Shown: piece by piece, positions 27,743 through 36,032 of the stretch
Numbering within the stretch: the stretch's first letter is position 1
How the letters are laid out: each line of letters opens with the position of its first letter
NCBI RefSeq assembly: GCF_000013085.1
Contig: NC_007643.1
Location: forward strand, 2,093,001 to 2,157,000
Reading direction: 5' to 3'
From: Rhodospirillum rubrum ATCC 11170
GTDB taxonomy: Bacteria > Pseudomonadota > Alphaproteobacteria > Rhodospirillales > Rhodospirillaceae
Length of the DNA: 64,000 bases
Notes under the pieces: generated by a model
What the model was told of the DNA's origin: nothing
The model's database searches: none
Seen by the model: the letters and a program-made list of their open reading frames with translations, nothing else
Program-made: the position numbers and the translations under genes

Positions 27743-28300
27743 TCAGACTCCGCCGCCGAAGGCCTCGGGCCGCGCCGAACGGGCGACGCGGTCGAGCACG
27801 GCGTTCACCATCCCCGGTTCGGCCCCCGAATAAAAAGCGGCGGCGATATCGACGTATTCCTTGATCGCCACGCGCGGCGGCGTGCGCTGGCGTTCGAGCA
27901 ATTCATAAACCCCCGCGCGCAACACGGCGCGGACCACCGGCTCTAGGCGGTCCCAGGGCCAATCGGCCGACAGGCTGGCGCCGATCACCTCGTCAAGGCG
28001 GGCCAGTTCGGCATGGGCGCCGCGCACCAGCATGGCGAACAACTCGCCATCGGGGGGTTCCAGGGCGGCGATCTCTTCGGTGGGATCGAAGATGCCCTCG
28101 GGATCGGCGACCTCGACGATGGCCATGCCGCCCATCGACCCGCTCATGAAATCAAGCACCACCTGATCGACGCGGGCGTCCTCGGCCAGATCAAGCACAT
28201 AAAGCGCCTGGACCGCCGCCAGTCGGGCGGCGCTGCTGCGGATCTGACGACCGCTGCGCTCTTTCGGGGCAGAGCCCGGCTTATCGTCCTGCAGGGCCAT
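27743..28300 (-). CDS. nusB: Transcription antitermination factor NusB
   Basis: A 185-residue all-helical RNA-binding protein that joins NusE (S10) in rRNA antitermination. The start ATG 28300 (MALQDDKPGS) was chosen because GGAGG lies nine bases upstream. The core begins SSAARLAAVQALYVLDL, and the family C-terminus (RAVLRAGVYELLERQRTPPRVAIKEYVDIAAAFY, where YVDIA matches the usual YV-x-LAK) is intact. Residues about 48-80 form a loop that is longer than in E. coli NusB. It sits between ribH and thiL, a widespread gene order. Confidence 0.93.
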   Translation of the reverse strand: MALQDDKPGSAPKERSGRQIRSSAARLAAVQALYVLDLAEDARVDQVVLDFMSGSMGGMAIVEVADPEGIFDPTEEIAALEPPDGELFAMLVRGAHAELARLDEVIGASLSADWPWDRLEPVVRAVLRAGVYELLERQRTPPRVAIKEYVDIAAAFYSGAEPGMVNAVLDRVARSARPEAFGGGV

Positions 28301-28352
28301 GCCCTTGTCCTCCATCTCGGCAAACCACGCCCGCCGGACGGCGGGGGCAGGC

Positions 28353-28814
28353 TTATAACCCCATCTCGCGCTTGACGTCGAGCATGCGCAGACAGGCCCT
28401 GGCCGCCTGACCACCGAAATCCCTGCCCGCCGGGTCGGAGCGGACCAGGGCCTGTTCGCCGGTCCGGCAGGTCAAGATGCCATTGCCGACCGCCAGCGAG
28501 TACTGCAAGGTCAGGTCCTTGATGCCATCCATCGCCACCCGCGCGGCGTTTTCGTAATGGTCGGTCTCGCCCTTGATGGCGCAGCCGAGCACGACATAGC
28601 CGGCGTAGCGATGGTCGGTCGCGCGCAGTTCGATCGAGCGCACGGCATAGCGGATCACCGCCGGGGTTTCGATGATACCGGGAACGATGATGCGCTTGAA
28701 CCCCGCTCCGGCGGCGGTCAGCGCCTGCACGGCGCCGCGCACCAGATTATCGGTAATCTCCTCGTAGAAGCGGGCTTCAACGATAAGAATGCGGGGACCG
28801 CCGGTCGTCGACAT
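28353..28814 (-). CDS. ribH: 6,7-dimethyl-8-ribityllumazine synthase
   Basis: A 153-residue enzyme for the penultimate step of riboflavin synthesis. It has ILIVEARFYEEITDNLVRGA with the N-terminal aromatic region, VPGIIETPAVI in place of the more usual VPG-x-FEIP, GCAIKGETDHYENAARVAMDGI with the conserved His of the active site, and GNGILTCRTGEQALVRSD. The replacement of FE by IE in the second motif is a small deviation, while the His and Gly residues are kept. Its start is 7 bases after the ribBX stop, so it is part of the same operon. Confidence 0.93.
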   Translation of the reverse strand: MSTTGGPRILIVEARFYEEITDNLVRGAVQALTAAGAGFKRIIVPGIIETPAVIRYAVRSIELRATDHRYAGYVVLGCAIKGETDHYENAARVAMDGIKDLTLQYSLAVGNGILTCRTGEQALVRSDPAGRDFGGQAARACLRMLDVKREMGL

Positions 28815-28821
28815 TGCCGCG

Positions 28822-29955
28822 TCACTCCTTGTCCGAAAGGGGCTGATGGCCGGCCACGCGCAGGCCGTAGCCCTCCAGGCCGATGATATGCTTGGGCGTA
28901 TTGGTCAGAAGCGTCATATCGGTCACGCCAAGATCAAGCAGGATCTGCGCCCCCACCCCGTAATCGACCAGACGCTGGGCGCTCGGCCCCTGTTCGATGC
29001 GCGCGCGCAGGCGTTCCGACAGCGCCGTCGGCCGACCCTCGCGGATCAGCACCAGCACGCCGCGCCCCGCCCGGCCGATCACGTCCATCGCCCGGTGAAG
29101 CTGGCCATGGGCATTGCCGTCGCTGTCGCCCAGCACGTCGTCGAGCACGTTCAGCGCATGCATGCGCACCAGAACCGGATCGCTGCCGCGCGGATCGCCC
29201 TTGACCAGGGCGATGTGTTCGCCATAGGACACGGTCGAGACATACAGCATCATCCGCCAGTCGCCGCCGTGAACCGAGCGGAAATCGGTCTCCAACTCGC
29301 GGCGCACCAGCCGTTCCTTGGTCCGCCGATAGGCGATCAGATCGGCGATGGTGCCGACCTTCAGCCCGTGTTCCTGGGCGAAGCGCACCAGATCGGGCAT
29401 GCGGGCCATGGTGCCATCGTCGTTCATCACCTCACAGATGACGCCGGCGGGCACCAGCCCGGCCATGCGGGCGACATCAACGGCGGCTTCCGTATGGCCG
29501 GCGCGCACCAGCACGCCGCCATCGCGGGCGACCAGCGGGAACACGTGGCCGGGGGTGGCGATATCGCCCCGCCCCTTGGCCGGATCGATGGCGACCTGGA
29601 TGGTCAGCGCCCGGTCGGCGGCGGAAATCCCCGTCGTCACCCCATCCTTGGCTTCGATGCTGATGGTGAAGGCGGTGGAATGGCGCGAGCTGTTCTGCTG
29701 GGCCATCAACGGCAGATCAAGCTGCTCGCAGCGCTCGCGGGTCATCGCCAGACAGATCAAGCCACGGCCGTGCTTGGCCATGAAATTGACCACCTCGGCC
29801 GTCGCCATTTGCGCCGGGATCACCAGATCGCCTTCGTTTTCCCGGTTCTCGTCATCGACCAGGATGAACATTTTGCCCTGACGGGCATCTTCGATGATGT
29901 CTTCCGGGGAAGCCAGATAATCGCGATAGGGCACGGGAGAGGTTCCGTCAGTCAT
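28822..29955 (-). CDS. ribB: 3,4-dihydroxy-2-butanone-4-phosphate synthase with degenerate GTP cyclohydrolase II domain (RibBX)
   Basis: A 377-residue protein. The N-terminal DHBP synthase domain (about residues 15-205) is complete: MFILVDDENRENEGDLV, RHSTAFTISIEAKDGVTTGISA, GHVFPLVARDGGVLVRAGHTEA. The C-terminal domain (about 215-377) has the RibA fold pattern but no Cys at all, so the three zinc-binding Cys and the CxxxRCDC-like catalytic loop are gone. This is the RibBX type seen in several proteobacteria; GTP cyclohydrolase II must come from another gene. ATG 29955 overlaps the ribE stop by 8 bases (ATGACTGA), suggesting coupling; ATG 29979 is the alternative. Confidence 0.9.
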   Translation of the reverse strand: MTDGTSPVPYRDYLASPEDIIEDARQGKMFILVDDENRENEGDLVIPAQMATAEVVNFMAKHGRGLICLAMTRERCEQLDLPLMAQQNSSRHSTAFTISIEAKDGVTTGISAADRALTIQVAIDPAKGRGDIATPGHVFPLVARDGGVLVRAGHTEAAVDVARMAGLVPAGVICEVMNDDGTMARMPDLVRFAQEHGLKVGTIADLIAYRRTKERLVRRELETDFRSVHGGDWRMMLYVSTVSYGEHIALVKGDPRGSDPVLVRMHALNVLDDVLGDSDGNAHGQLHRAMDVIGRAGRGVLVLIREGRPTALSERLRARIEQGPSAQRLVDYGVGAQILLDLGVTDMTLLTNTPKHIIGLEGYGLRVAGHQPLSDKE

Positions 29956-30538
29956 CGGGGTGAAGAAGACGCGCAACATAGCGCGCCAGCATGTCGATTT
30001 CCATGTTCACGCGGCTTCCGGGAGCAAGTCGCCCGAATGTGGTGGCCTGGAAGGTGTGGGGAATGATGTTAACGCCAAAGACCGCGCCCTCGACCTCGTT
30101 CACCGTCAGCGAAACGCCGTCGATGGCGACCGAGCCCTTGGGGGCGATGAATTTCTTCAGATCTTCGGGAACGCGGAAGCGGAAGCGGTGGCTTTCCCCC
30201 TCGGGTGCGACCTCGAGAACCTCGGCCACGCCATCCACATGGCCCGAAACGATATGGCCGCCCAACTCGTCGCCAACGGCCAGGGCGCGCTCGAAATTGA
30301 CCGGACTGCCGACCGTCCACAGGCCCAGGGTGGTTTTCGACAAGGTCTCGCCCGAAGCCTGAACCGCGAACCACCCCGGCCCCTTGTCGATCACCGTCAG
30401 GCAGCAGCCCGAGCAGGCGATCGAGGCGCCGATGGCCACGCCCTCGGTCTCATAGGCGGTGGAAAAGGTCAGGCGGGTATCGCCGGCCTGAGTGATCTCA
30501 CGCACGGCTCCGAGATCGCTGATGATCCCTGTGAACAT
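29948..30538 (-). CDS. ribE: Riboflavin synthase, alpha subunit
   Basis: A 196-residue trimeric enzyme that dismutates two lumazines into riboflavin. It starts MFTGIISDLGAV at ATG 30538, and the two internally similar halves are visible: GASIACSGCCLTVIDKG in the first and GSVAIDGVSLTVNEVEG in the second, each with the substrate-binding S-x-x-x-G-x-(C/V)-LTV pattern. It lies between ribD (22 bases upstream) and ribBX (overlapping). The longer frame up to 30703 overlaps ribD and is not used. Confidence 0.95.
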   Translation of the reverse strand: MFTGIISDLGAVREITQAGDTRLTFSTAYETEGVAIGASIACSGCCLTVIDKGPGWFAVQASGETLSKTTLGLWTVGSPVNFERALAVGDELGGHIVSGHVDGVAEVLEVAPEGESHRFRFRVPEDLKKFIAPKGSVAIDGVSLTVNEVEGAVFGVNIIPHTFQATTFGRLAPGSRVNMEIDMLARYVARLLHPDD

Positions 30539-30560
30539 GATTGCTCCGTAGTCCCGGGGT

Positions 30561-31691
30561 TCAGGGGGCGGGGGAAAGGGGGTCACGGGATCTGGCGTAT
30601 AGCTCCAGCCGGTCATCCCCCAGGGTCTGGCAGGCCTCCAGCGAGAATTGAACCGAGTCCGCCAAGCGGTCAATGCCCAATGCCGCCACGGCGGCCAGTC
30701 CATCGCCGCCGATCAGCCGCGCCGCACGGAACCAAGCCAGACGATCGACCAGATCGGCCGCGAGAAACGCCGCCGCCAAGTGGCCGCCGCCTTCCACCAG
30801 CAAGCGGGTGACGCCCTGCCCAGCCAGGGCGGACAGCGCGCCGGCGATGGTTGGCCGGCCCCGGGGGTCGGCCTCGACCTCCAGAATCTCGGCGCCGCGC
30901 TCGACCAGGGCTTGGCGGCGCGCGGCGGTGGCGGCGGCCGTGGTGATGATCCACAGCGGCAGGCGATCGGCGCTGCGGACTAGGGCGCCGCCCAGCGGCA
31001 GGGCCAGGGCGCTATCGAAAACGACGCGGAGGGGCGAGCGGTCTTCCAATCCGGCCAGCCGGCAGCTCAGCAGCGGATCATCGGCCAGGGCGGTGCCCAG
31101 GCCGATGGCGATGGCATCGTGATCGGCGCGCAGCAGGTGGCCGTAGCGGCGGGCCTGCGGGCCGGTGATCCATTGGCTGTCGCCGCCGGCCGTGGCGATG
31201 CGCCCATCAAGCGTGGTCGCCGCCTTCAGCGTCACCAGCGGCCGGCCGCGCAGGCGGTGAAGCAGAAACCCCAGGTTCAGCGCCCGCGCCTCGTCGACCA
31301 GCAGGCCGGTCTCCACGACCACGCCGGCGGCGCGCAGCTGGGCAAAGCCGCGTCCGCTCACCCGGGGATCGGGATCGCCGAGGGCGGCGACGACGCGGAC
31401 CACCCCGGCGTCGATCAGGGCATCGGCGCAGGGCGGGGTCTTGCCGTGATGGCTGCAGGGTTCAAGGGTGACATAGGCGGTGGCGCCGCGAGCGGCCGCG
31501 CCGGCACGGTCAAGGGCCTCGCGCTCGGCATGGGGGCGGCCGCCGGGCTGGGTCCAGCCCCGACCGACCACGCGGCCTTGCGCATCGACCAGCACGCAGC
31601 CGACCGCCGGATTGGGCCAAACCCGGCCCAGGCCACGGGCGGCCAGACCCAGGGCGGTGCGCATAAAGGAAAGATCGGCCGAAGACGCCAT
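30561..31691 (-). CDS. ribD: Riboflavin biosynthesis deaminase/reductase RibD
   Basis: A 376-residue bifunctional enzyme. The N-terminal deaminase (about residues 1-145) has the zinc site PHAEREALDRAG and VTLEPCSHHGKTPPC. The C-terminal reductase (about 150-370) has TLKAATTLDGRIAT, SQWITGPQARR and LVEGGGHLAAAFL. It catalyses the second and third steps of riboflavin synthesis. ATG 31691 (MASSADLSFMRTAL) is the best start: it lies 16 bases after the nrdR stop, and longer readings enter nrdR. First rib gene of the run. Confidence 0.95.
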   Translation of the reverse strand: MASSADLSFMRTALGLAARGLGRVWPNPAVGCVLVDAQGRVVGRGWTQPGGRPHAEREALDRAGAAARGATAYVTLEPCSHHGKTPPCADALIDAGVVRVVAALGDPDPRVSGRGFAQLRAAGVVVETGLLVDEARALNLGFLLHRLRGRPLVTLKAATTLDGRIATAGGDSQWITGPQARRYGHLLRADHDAIAIGLGTALADDPLLSCRLAGLEDRSPLRVVFDSALALPLGGALVRSADRLPLWIITTAAATAARRQALVERGAEILEVEADPRGRPTIAGALSALAGQGVTRLLVEGGGHLAAAFLAADLVDRLAWFRAARLIGGDGLAAVAALGIDRLADSVQFSLEACQTLGDDRLELYARSRDPLSPAP

Positions 31692-31707
31692 CTGCGATCG
31701 ACCGGGG

Positions 31708-32166
31708 TTAATCGGCCGAGCCGCCCAGGGTCTCGACGAAGTCTTCGAAATCCTTGGCTTCGCGGAAATTGCGGTAGACGGAGGCGAAGCGCACATAGGC
31801 GACGGGATCAAGGCCGCGCAGGCCTTCCATCACCAGTTCCCCCACCGCCTTGGAATTGATCTCGGTATCGCCCGAGCTTTCCAGGCGGCGTTGGATGCCG
31901 TTGACGATGCGTTCGATGCTGTCCTCATCGACCGGGCGCTTGCGGCAGGCGATGCGGATCGACCGGGCGAGCTTGTCCCGGTCGAAGGCCGAACGCTGAC
32001 CGTCTTTCTTGACGATCACCAAATCGCGAAGCTGAACCCGCTCGAAGGTCGTGAAGCGCGAGTTGCAAGCCGGGCAGAAGCGCCGCCGTCGAATGGCGGC
32101 GCTGTCCTCCGTGGGGCGCGAATCTTTTACCTGCGTATCACCGTTGCCGCAGAAAGGGCAGCGCAT
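31708..32166 (-). CDS. nrdR: Transcriptional repressor NrdR
   Basis: A 152-residue regulator of ribonucleotide reductase genes. The N-terminal zinc ribbon is MRCPFCG and [13 protein letters not shown]; the ATP-cone domain follows ([20 protein letters not shown], then [13 protein letters not shown] near the C-terminus). It binds ATP or dATP and represses nrd operons via NrdR boxes; none is evident nearby. glyA-nrdR-ribD is a common alphaproteobacterial order. Confidence 0.95.
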   Translation of the reverse strand: MRCPFCGNGDTQVKDSRPTEDSAAIRRRRFCPACNSRFTTFERVQLRDLVIVKKDGQRSAFDRDKLARSIRIACRKRPVDEDSIERIVNGIQRRLESSGDTEINSKAVGELVMEGLRGLDPVAYVRFASVYRNFREAKDFEDFVETLGGSAD

Positions 32167-32182
32167 CGAGGGGAGCCTCCCC

Positions 32183-32210
32183 AGTCTTCAAGATGTGTTC
32201 CTTGAAGACT
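32183..32210 (-). terminator. Perfect hairpin at the glyA-nrdR junction
   Basis: AGTCTTCAAG (32183-32192) and CTTGAAGACT (32201-32210) are exact inverted repeats around ATGTGTTC. The right arm touches the glyA stop codon and the left arm ends 17 bases before the nrdR start codon. There is no T-run on the transcribed side, so it could be an attenuator or RNA-processing element rather than a full terminator. Confidence 0.4.
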
Positions 32211-33502
32211 TATAACCCACCATATATGGGAAAGCGACGGCAAAGGACGGCGACCTTTTCGCGCACGGCGGCCTCGGCCTGGGAATTGTCCTCGCCATTG
32301 GCCGCCAGCCCGTCGAGCACTTCGACGATCAGCTTGCCGATCTCGGTGAACTCGGCGGTGCCAAAGCCCCGGGTGGTGCCCGCCGGGGTGCCGACGCGGA
32401 TGCCCGAGGTGATGGCCGGCTTTTCCGGGTCGAAGGGAATGCCGTTCTTGTTGGTGGTGATATTGGCCCGCTCCAGGCTCTTCTCGACGATATTGCCGGT
32501 CAAAGCCTTGGGCCGCAGATCGACCAGGGCGAGGTGGGTATCGGTGCCGCCCGACACGATGTTCAGCCCGCCGGCGGCGAGGGCGTCGGTCAGCGCCTTG
32601 GCGTTATCGATCACCGCCTGGGCATAGACCTTGAACTCGGGGCGCAGCGCCTCGCCGAAGGCCACGGCCTTGGCGGCGATGATATGCATCAAGGGGCCGC
32701 CCTGCAGCCCGGGGAAGACCGCCGAATTGATCTTCTTGCCGATGTCGGGATTGTTCGACAACACCATGCCGCCGCGCGGGCCGCGCAGGGTTTTATGGGT
32801 GGTGGTGGTGACGATATCGGCATAGGGCAGCGGGCTGGGGTGGAGCCCGGCGGCCACCAGACCGGCGAAATGGGCCATATCGACCATGAACAGCGCGCCG
32901 ACCCGATCGGCGATCTCGCGGAACTTGGCGAAATCGATGATGCGGGGATAGGCCGAGCCGCCGGCGATGATCAGCTTGGGCTTGTGGGTTTCGGCCAGGG
33001 TCGCCACCTCGTCGAAATCGATGCTGGCGTCTTGCAGGCGGACGCCGTACTGCACGGCGTTGAACCACTTGCCCGATTGGGCCGGCGGCGCGCCATGGGT
33101 CAGGTGACCGCCGGCGGCCAGGCTCATGCCCATGATGGTGTCGCCGGGCTTGACCAGGGCCATCATCACCGCGCCATTGGCCTGGGCGCCGGAATGGGGC
33201 TGGACGTTAACGTAGGAGCAGCCGAACAACGCCTTGGCCCGCTCGATGGCCAACTCCTCGGCCACGTCGACCTCTTCGCAGCCGCCGTAGTAGCGCTTGC
33301 CGGGATAGCCTTCGGCGTATTTATTGGTCAAAACGCTGCCCGCGGCCTCGAGGACGGCGCGGGACACGATGTTTTCCGAGGCGATCAGCTCGATCTGGTC
33401 CTGCTGGCGGGACAACTCGGCCCGCAGCACCCGGTCAAGCTCGGGATCGGCTTGGGCGACGGAGGCGGAAAAGAATCCGGTCCAAGGGGTGTAGGCGGTC
33501 AT
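32210..33502 (-). CDS. glyA: Serine hydroxymethyltransferase
   Basis: A 430-residue PLP enzyme that converts serine and tetrahydrofolate to glycine and methylene-THF. It starts at ATG 33502 ([14 protein letters not shown]). The PLP lysine is in [14 protein letters not shown], and the substrate loops [27 protein letters not shown] and [18 protein letters not shown] are intact. The upstream in-frame extension to 33766 overlaps rpiB and is not used. Together with nrdR and ribD it forms one leftward block. Confidence 0.97.
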   Translation of the reverse strand: MTAYTPWTGFFSASVAQADPELDRVLRAELSRQQDQIELIASENIVSRAVLEAAGSVLTNKYAEGYPGKRYYGGCEEVDVAEELAIERAKALFGCSYVNVQPHSGAQANGAVMMALVKPGDTIMGMSLAAGGHLTHGAPPAQSGKWFNAVQYGVRLQDASIDFDEVATLAETHKPKLIIAGGSAYPRIIDFAKFREIADRVGALFMVDMAHFAGLVAAGLHPSPLPYADIVTTTTHKTLRGPRGGMVLSNNPDIGKKINSAVFPGLQGGPLMHIIAAKAVAFGEALRPEFKVYAQAVIDNAKALTDALAAGGLNIVSGGTDTHLALVDLRPKALTGNIVEKSLERANITTNKNGIPFDPEKPAITSGIRVGTPAGTTRGFGTAEFTEIGKLIVEVLDGLAANGEDNSQAEAAVREKVAVLCRRFPIYGGL

Positions 33503-33560
33503 GGGTCTGGTCTTCCGTTCGCGGGTCAAAGAGAAAGAAAGCGAAAAAACCGGGTCTTGA

Positions 33561-34049
33561 TCAGGCCGAGGGGGTCCCCAGCTTGGCCACCCGGCGCGCA
33601 TGGCGTCCCCCTTCGAAAGGGGTCGACAAAAAGATATCGGCGCAATCCTTGGCGATTTCCGGGCCGGTGGTCCGACCGCCGAGAACCAGCACATTGGCAT
33701 CGTTGTGCTGGCGGGCCAGACGGGCGCCAAAGGCGTCGTGAACCAGGGCGCCGCGCATGTCGGCATGGCGGTTGATGGCGATCGAGATGCCGATGCCGGT
33801 GCCGCAGATCAACACCCCCCGCCCCGCCCGGCCGGCGCGCAGCGCCTGGGCCAGGGTATTGGCGATATCGGGGTAATCGACCGACTCCGGGCCCTGGGTG
33901 CCCAGATCAAGAACGTCGTGACCGGTGGCGCGCAAGTGATCGACAAGCAAAGCCTTCAACTCGACGCCGCCATGATCGGAGGCCAGGGCGATGGTCGCTT
34001 CGGCACGGGAATGATCGGGGACGATCGAGGAGTCTTCGCGGTCGGTCAT
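33561..34049 (-). CDS. rpiB: Ribose-5-phosphate isomerase B
   Basis: A 162-residue enzyme that interconverts ribose 5-phosphate and ribulose 5-phosphate, the precursor of DHBP in riboflavin synthesis. ATG 34049 gives [18 protein letters not shown], then [27 protein letters not shown] (the catalytic loop, Cys at G-x-C-G-T-G), and [15 protein letters not shown]. It is first in the leftward run and supplies a substrate of the rib pathway, which explains its place. A longer reading (to 34202) is less likely. Confidence 0.9.
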   Translation of the reverse strand: MTDREDSSIVPDHSRAEATIALASDHGGVELKALLVDHLRATGHDVLDLGTQGPESVDYPDIANTLAQALRAGRAGRGVLICGTGIGISIAINRHADMRGALVHDAFGARLARQHNDANVLVLGGRTTGPEIAKDCADIFLSTPFEGGRHARRVAKLGTPSA

Positions 34050-34524
34050 CGCAACAGTCCAGCTGATTGGTCGGTTCGCGGCGGGTGAGGCCCAAAGAGC
34101 GGGGCTTGGCCTGCCCGCTCGCCCGGGGTTTGGGTCATAGCACAACCCCCGGGCCTTTGTCGACGCCATGGCATCGAAATCAAGGAAACAAGCGGCTTTC
34201 AAGGCGCTCCATGTATCGCCGCTTTACTGCCGGTATAGTGGGTAACGCCCCGATAGTCGCCACCCCTTGACCCCGCTGTTCAGGTTATCGCTTACGGCAA
34301 ACCTAACCTAAAGTTTTATTAAAGGTTGAGATTGTCCCCAGTAGAATATATTTGACAAATCAATTCCATCAATTGACACACCAGAGCACATGGTGCACAT
34401 ATTTGATCTTCAACCAATTCATCAGGCGCCACACCGTATTCGCATGGCTTCCGATATTCGATGACAGCGAAAAAAGCGCCCCGGATGGTCGTAATTACCA
34501 CAACAACCTAGAGACAATGGTACG
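34050..34524. other. AT-rich divergent promoter region of rpiB and mucR-like gene
   Basis: This 475-base gap between divergent genes is A+T-richer from about 34290 to 34510. It contains two TTGACA hexamers, 34352-34357 and 34373-34378, followed by CATATT at 34398-34403 (19 bases from the second TTGACA). TTAATAAAAC-like blocks and A/T steps are typical of MucR targets, including self-regulation. No open reading frame is convincing here. Confidence 0.55.
34373..34403 (+). promoter_or_regulatory. Tentative promoter of the mucR-like gene
   Basis: TTGACA (34373-34378) and CATATT (34398-34403) are 19 bases apart, which is wider than ideal. A second TTGACA is 21 bases upstream at 34352, so the two copies are direct repeats. 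The mucR-like start is about 122 bases from the -10 box. Confidence 0.3.
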
Positions 34525-34944
34525 ATGGACGATAAACAGGAAGCCCTTACCAGGGACGACGTGCTTAAGATGACGGTAAGCGTCGTGTCTGCCTACGTAA
34601 GCAAGAACCCGATGCCGGCCACCCAGATCCCCGATTTGATCCAGACCACCTTCCAGGCGCTCAGCACCCTGGAACCCCAGGCGATCGAGATCAAGGTCGA
34701 AGCGGCCAAGCCCGCCGTGCCGGTCAAGAAGTCGATCCATGCCGAATATCTGGTCTGCCTTGAAGATGGCAAGAAGCTGAAAATGCTCAAGCGCCATCTG
34801 CGCACCAACTACAACATGACCCCGGAAGAATACCGGGCGAAGTGGAATTTGGCGGCGGATTATCCGATGGTCGCGCCCAACTATGCCCAGCAGCGCTCGG
34901 ATTTCGCCAAGAAGATCGGCCTGGGCCGCAAGGCCGCCGAGTAG
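34525..34944 (+). CDS. Ros/MucR-family transcriptional regulator with degenerate zinc site
   Basis: A 139-residue DNA-binding regulator of the Ros/MucR family, which in alphaproteobacteria controls exopolysaccharide, motility and virulence genes by binding AT-rich targets. The core YLVCLEDGKKLKMLKRHLRT and the following NYNMTPEEYRAKW and DYPMVAPNYA blocks are diagnostic. In Ros the zinc ligands are Cys, Cys, His, His. Here the second Cys is Asp (CLED), the first His is retained (KRHL), and the THH/THY position reads TNY. A metal-independent or altered finger is therefore likely. It is followed by a terminator at 35087. Confidence 0.93.
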   Translation: MDDKQEALTRDDVLKMTVSVVSAYVSKNPMPATQIPDLIQTTFQALSTLEPQAIEIKVEAAKPAVPVKKSIHAEYLVCLEDGKKLKMLKRHLRTNYNMTPEEYRAKWNLAADYPMVAPNYAQQRSDFAKKIGLGRKAAE

Positions 34945-35086
34945 ACCGCCGAGCCCCGCCCCCCGGCCACCCCGCCCGAGAGACTTTTCTCGATCACAGC
35001 CATCGCCTGGACGATTTTGTTTCAACGCGATGGGATGCGGGCGCCGGGGCGGGGCTTTGCCTTTTTCAGACCGGCGCGCGCGCCCT

Positions 35087-35121
35087 ACCCTCCCGGCATC
35101 GGCCCTGGAGGGTTTTCTTTT
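35087..35121 (+). terminator. Rho-independent terminator after mucR-like gene
   Basis: ACCCTCC (35087-35093) pairs with GGAGGGT (35107-35113) around a 13-base loop, and TTTCTTTTG follows. It ends the rightward transcript before the leftward DUF6898-like gene. Confidence 0.65.
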
Positions 35122-35133
35122 GCCTGAAACAGC

Positions 35134-35346
35134 TTAGCGGCCGCGCTTGAGCCGCTCGCGCTCGATGACAAAGGCCAGCTTGCGCAGGGCGTTGGTTTTC
35201 AGGGTATGAAGCCCGGCCGCCGCCGGCCCGACCAGCACCGCCTCGATCCCGCTTTCGGCATCGATGGCCGAGACGCGAACCATTGCGCCGCTTTGACGGA
35301 TCTCAAACAGCACGTCTTTCGGGGGAAGCGGGGGCTTTTCGGCCAT
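35134..35346 (-). CDS. DUF6898-like small protein
   Basis: A 70-residue cytosolic protein, MAEKPPLPPKDVLFEIRQSG, then VRVSAIDAESGIEAVLVGPA and LRKLAFVIERER. The pattern EVLFE-x-V-x-x-x-A-x-V-(K/R)-V-x-AID-x-x-(T/S)G matches a small alphaproteobacterial family annotated as DUF6898. Function unknown. ATG 35346 was chosen over the longer reading from 35448, which overlaps queD; it follows queD on the same strand. Confidence 0.65.
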   Translation of the reverse strand: MAEKPPLPPKDVLFEIRQSGAMVRVSAIDAESGIEAVLVGPAAAGLHTLKTNALRKLAFVIERERLKRGR

Positions 35347-35404
35347 CGTCGGTCCTGCGTTACCTTGGCGGATCCCCCTTTGTGCCATGAAACGACCGGT
35401 GTTG

Positions 35405-35980
35405 TCAGGCGTGGTCTCGATAGGCGGCCAGGGCCAGCGGTTCGGCAAGGCGCGGCGGCGCCTCCTCGATCACGGAGAAGCGGCCGGGAGCGGGAAAGGT
35501 CGCCTCGCAATTGGGCGTTTCAAAGGCCCGCACCGCCGCGAGAAAGATCCCCCCCTTGCCATGGGCGCTGACCAGCGGGGCCAGCAGGGCATGCCAATGG
35601 GCCGCCAGATTCTCGGCGGTTGGGGCGAAGGGCACGACGTACATCTTCGATCCCTGGGCTGAAAGCGCCGGCGCCGCCCGGGCGTCGCGGCGCACCGCCT
35701 GGGCCACCTCGCGCAGGCCGAACAACTCGACATACAGCGTGTCTTCGGCATCGAGAATGAAGGCGTGATCGCAGGGGCCGTCGATCTCGCTGATCATCAG
35801 CTCCTTGAGAAACGAAAAGTCGGCGACCATGCCGCTTTCCGACCCACCCGCCACCAGCTGGTCGCTGCGCACGCTGACGTGGATCTGATAGCGATGCCCG
35901 TGGAGATTGCGGCATTTCGAGCCATGCTCGCGAATGCGATGGCCGGCGTCTATTTCGATTTTTCGGGTTATTTCAAACAT
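35405..35980 (-). CDS. queD: 6-carboxytetrahydropterin synthase (QueD/PTPS family)
   Basis: A 191-residue pterin synthase. Zinc ligands and catalytic residues fit: AGHRIREHGSKC-RNLHGHRYQIHVSV (His, Cys, His-x-His), CDHAFILDAED, PTAENLAAHWHAL and the glutamate in FETPNCEA. QueD family members make the 7-deazaguanine precursor of queuosine from dihydroneopterin triphosphate. folE, which makes that substrate, follows on the same strand upstream (52 bases away), supporting the pathway. It is longer than typical QueD (about 120) because of a C-terminal extension and a middle loop, and so could be a PTPS of another kind. Confidence 0.85.
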   Translation of the reverse strand: MFEITRKIEIDAGHRIREHGSKCRNLHGHRYQIHVSVRSDQLVAGGSESGMVADFSFLKELMISEIDGPCDHAFILDAEDTLYVELFGLREVAQAVRRDARAAPALSAQGSKMYVVPFAPTAENLAAHWHALLAPLVSAHGKGGIFLAAVRAFETPNCEATFPAPGRFSVIEEAPPRLAEPLALAAYRDHA

Positions 35981-36032
35981 TGGCTGACCTCGACCTCAGA
36001 AAGATGGAAAACGGCGCAAGGCGCCGCGTCGG

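Noticed and set aside
29956-29979. Upstream ATG 29979 as ribBX start
   Set aside because: It adds MLRVFFTP without a Shine-Dalgarno; ATG 29955 gives a tight stop-start overlap with ribE and a normal N-terminus.
30539-31690. FMN riboswitch in front of ribE or ribD
   Set aside because: The genes are packed head to tail with 16-22 base gaps, too short for the element, and none was seen before rpiB.
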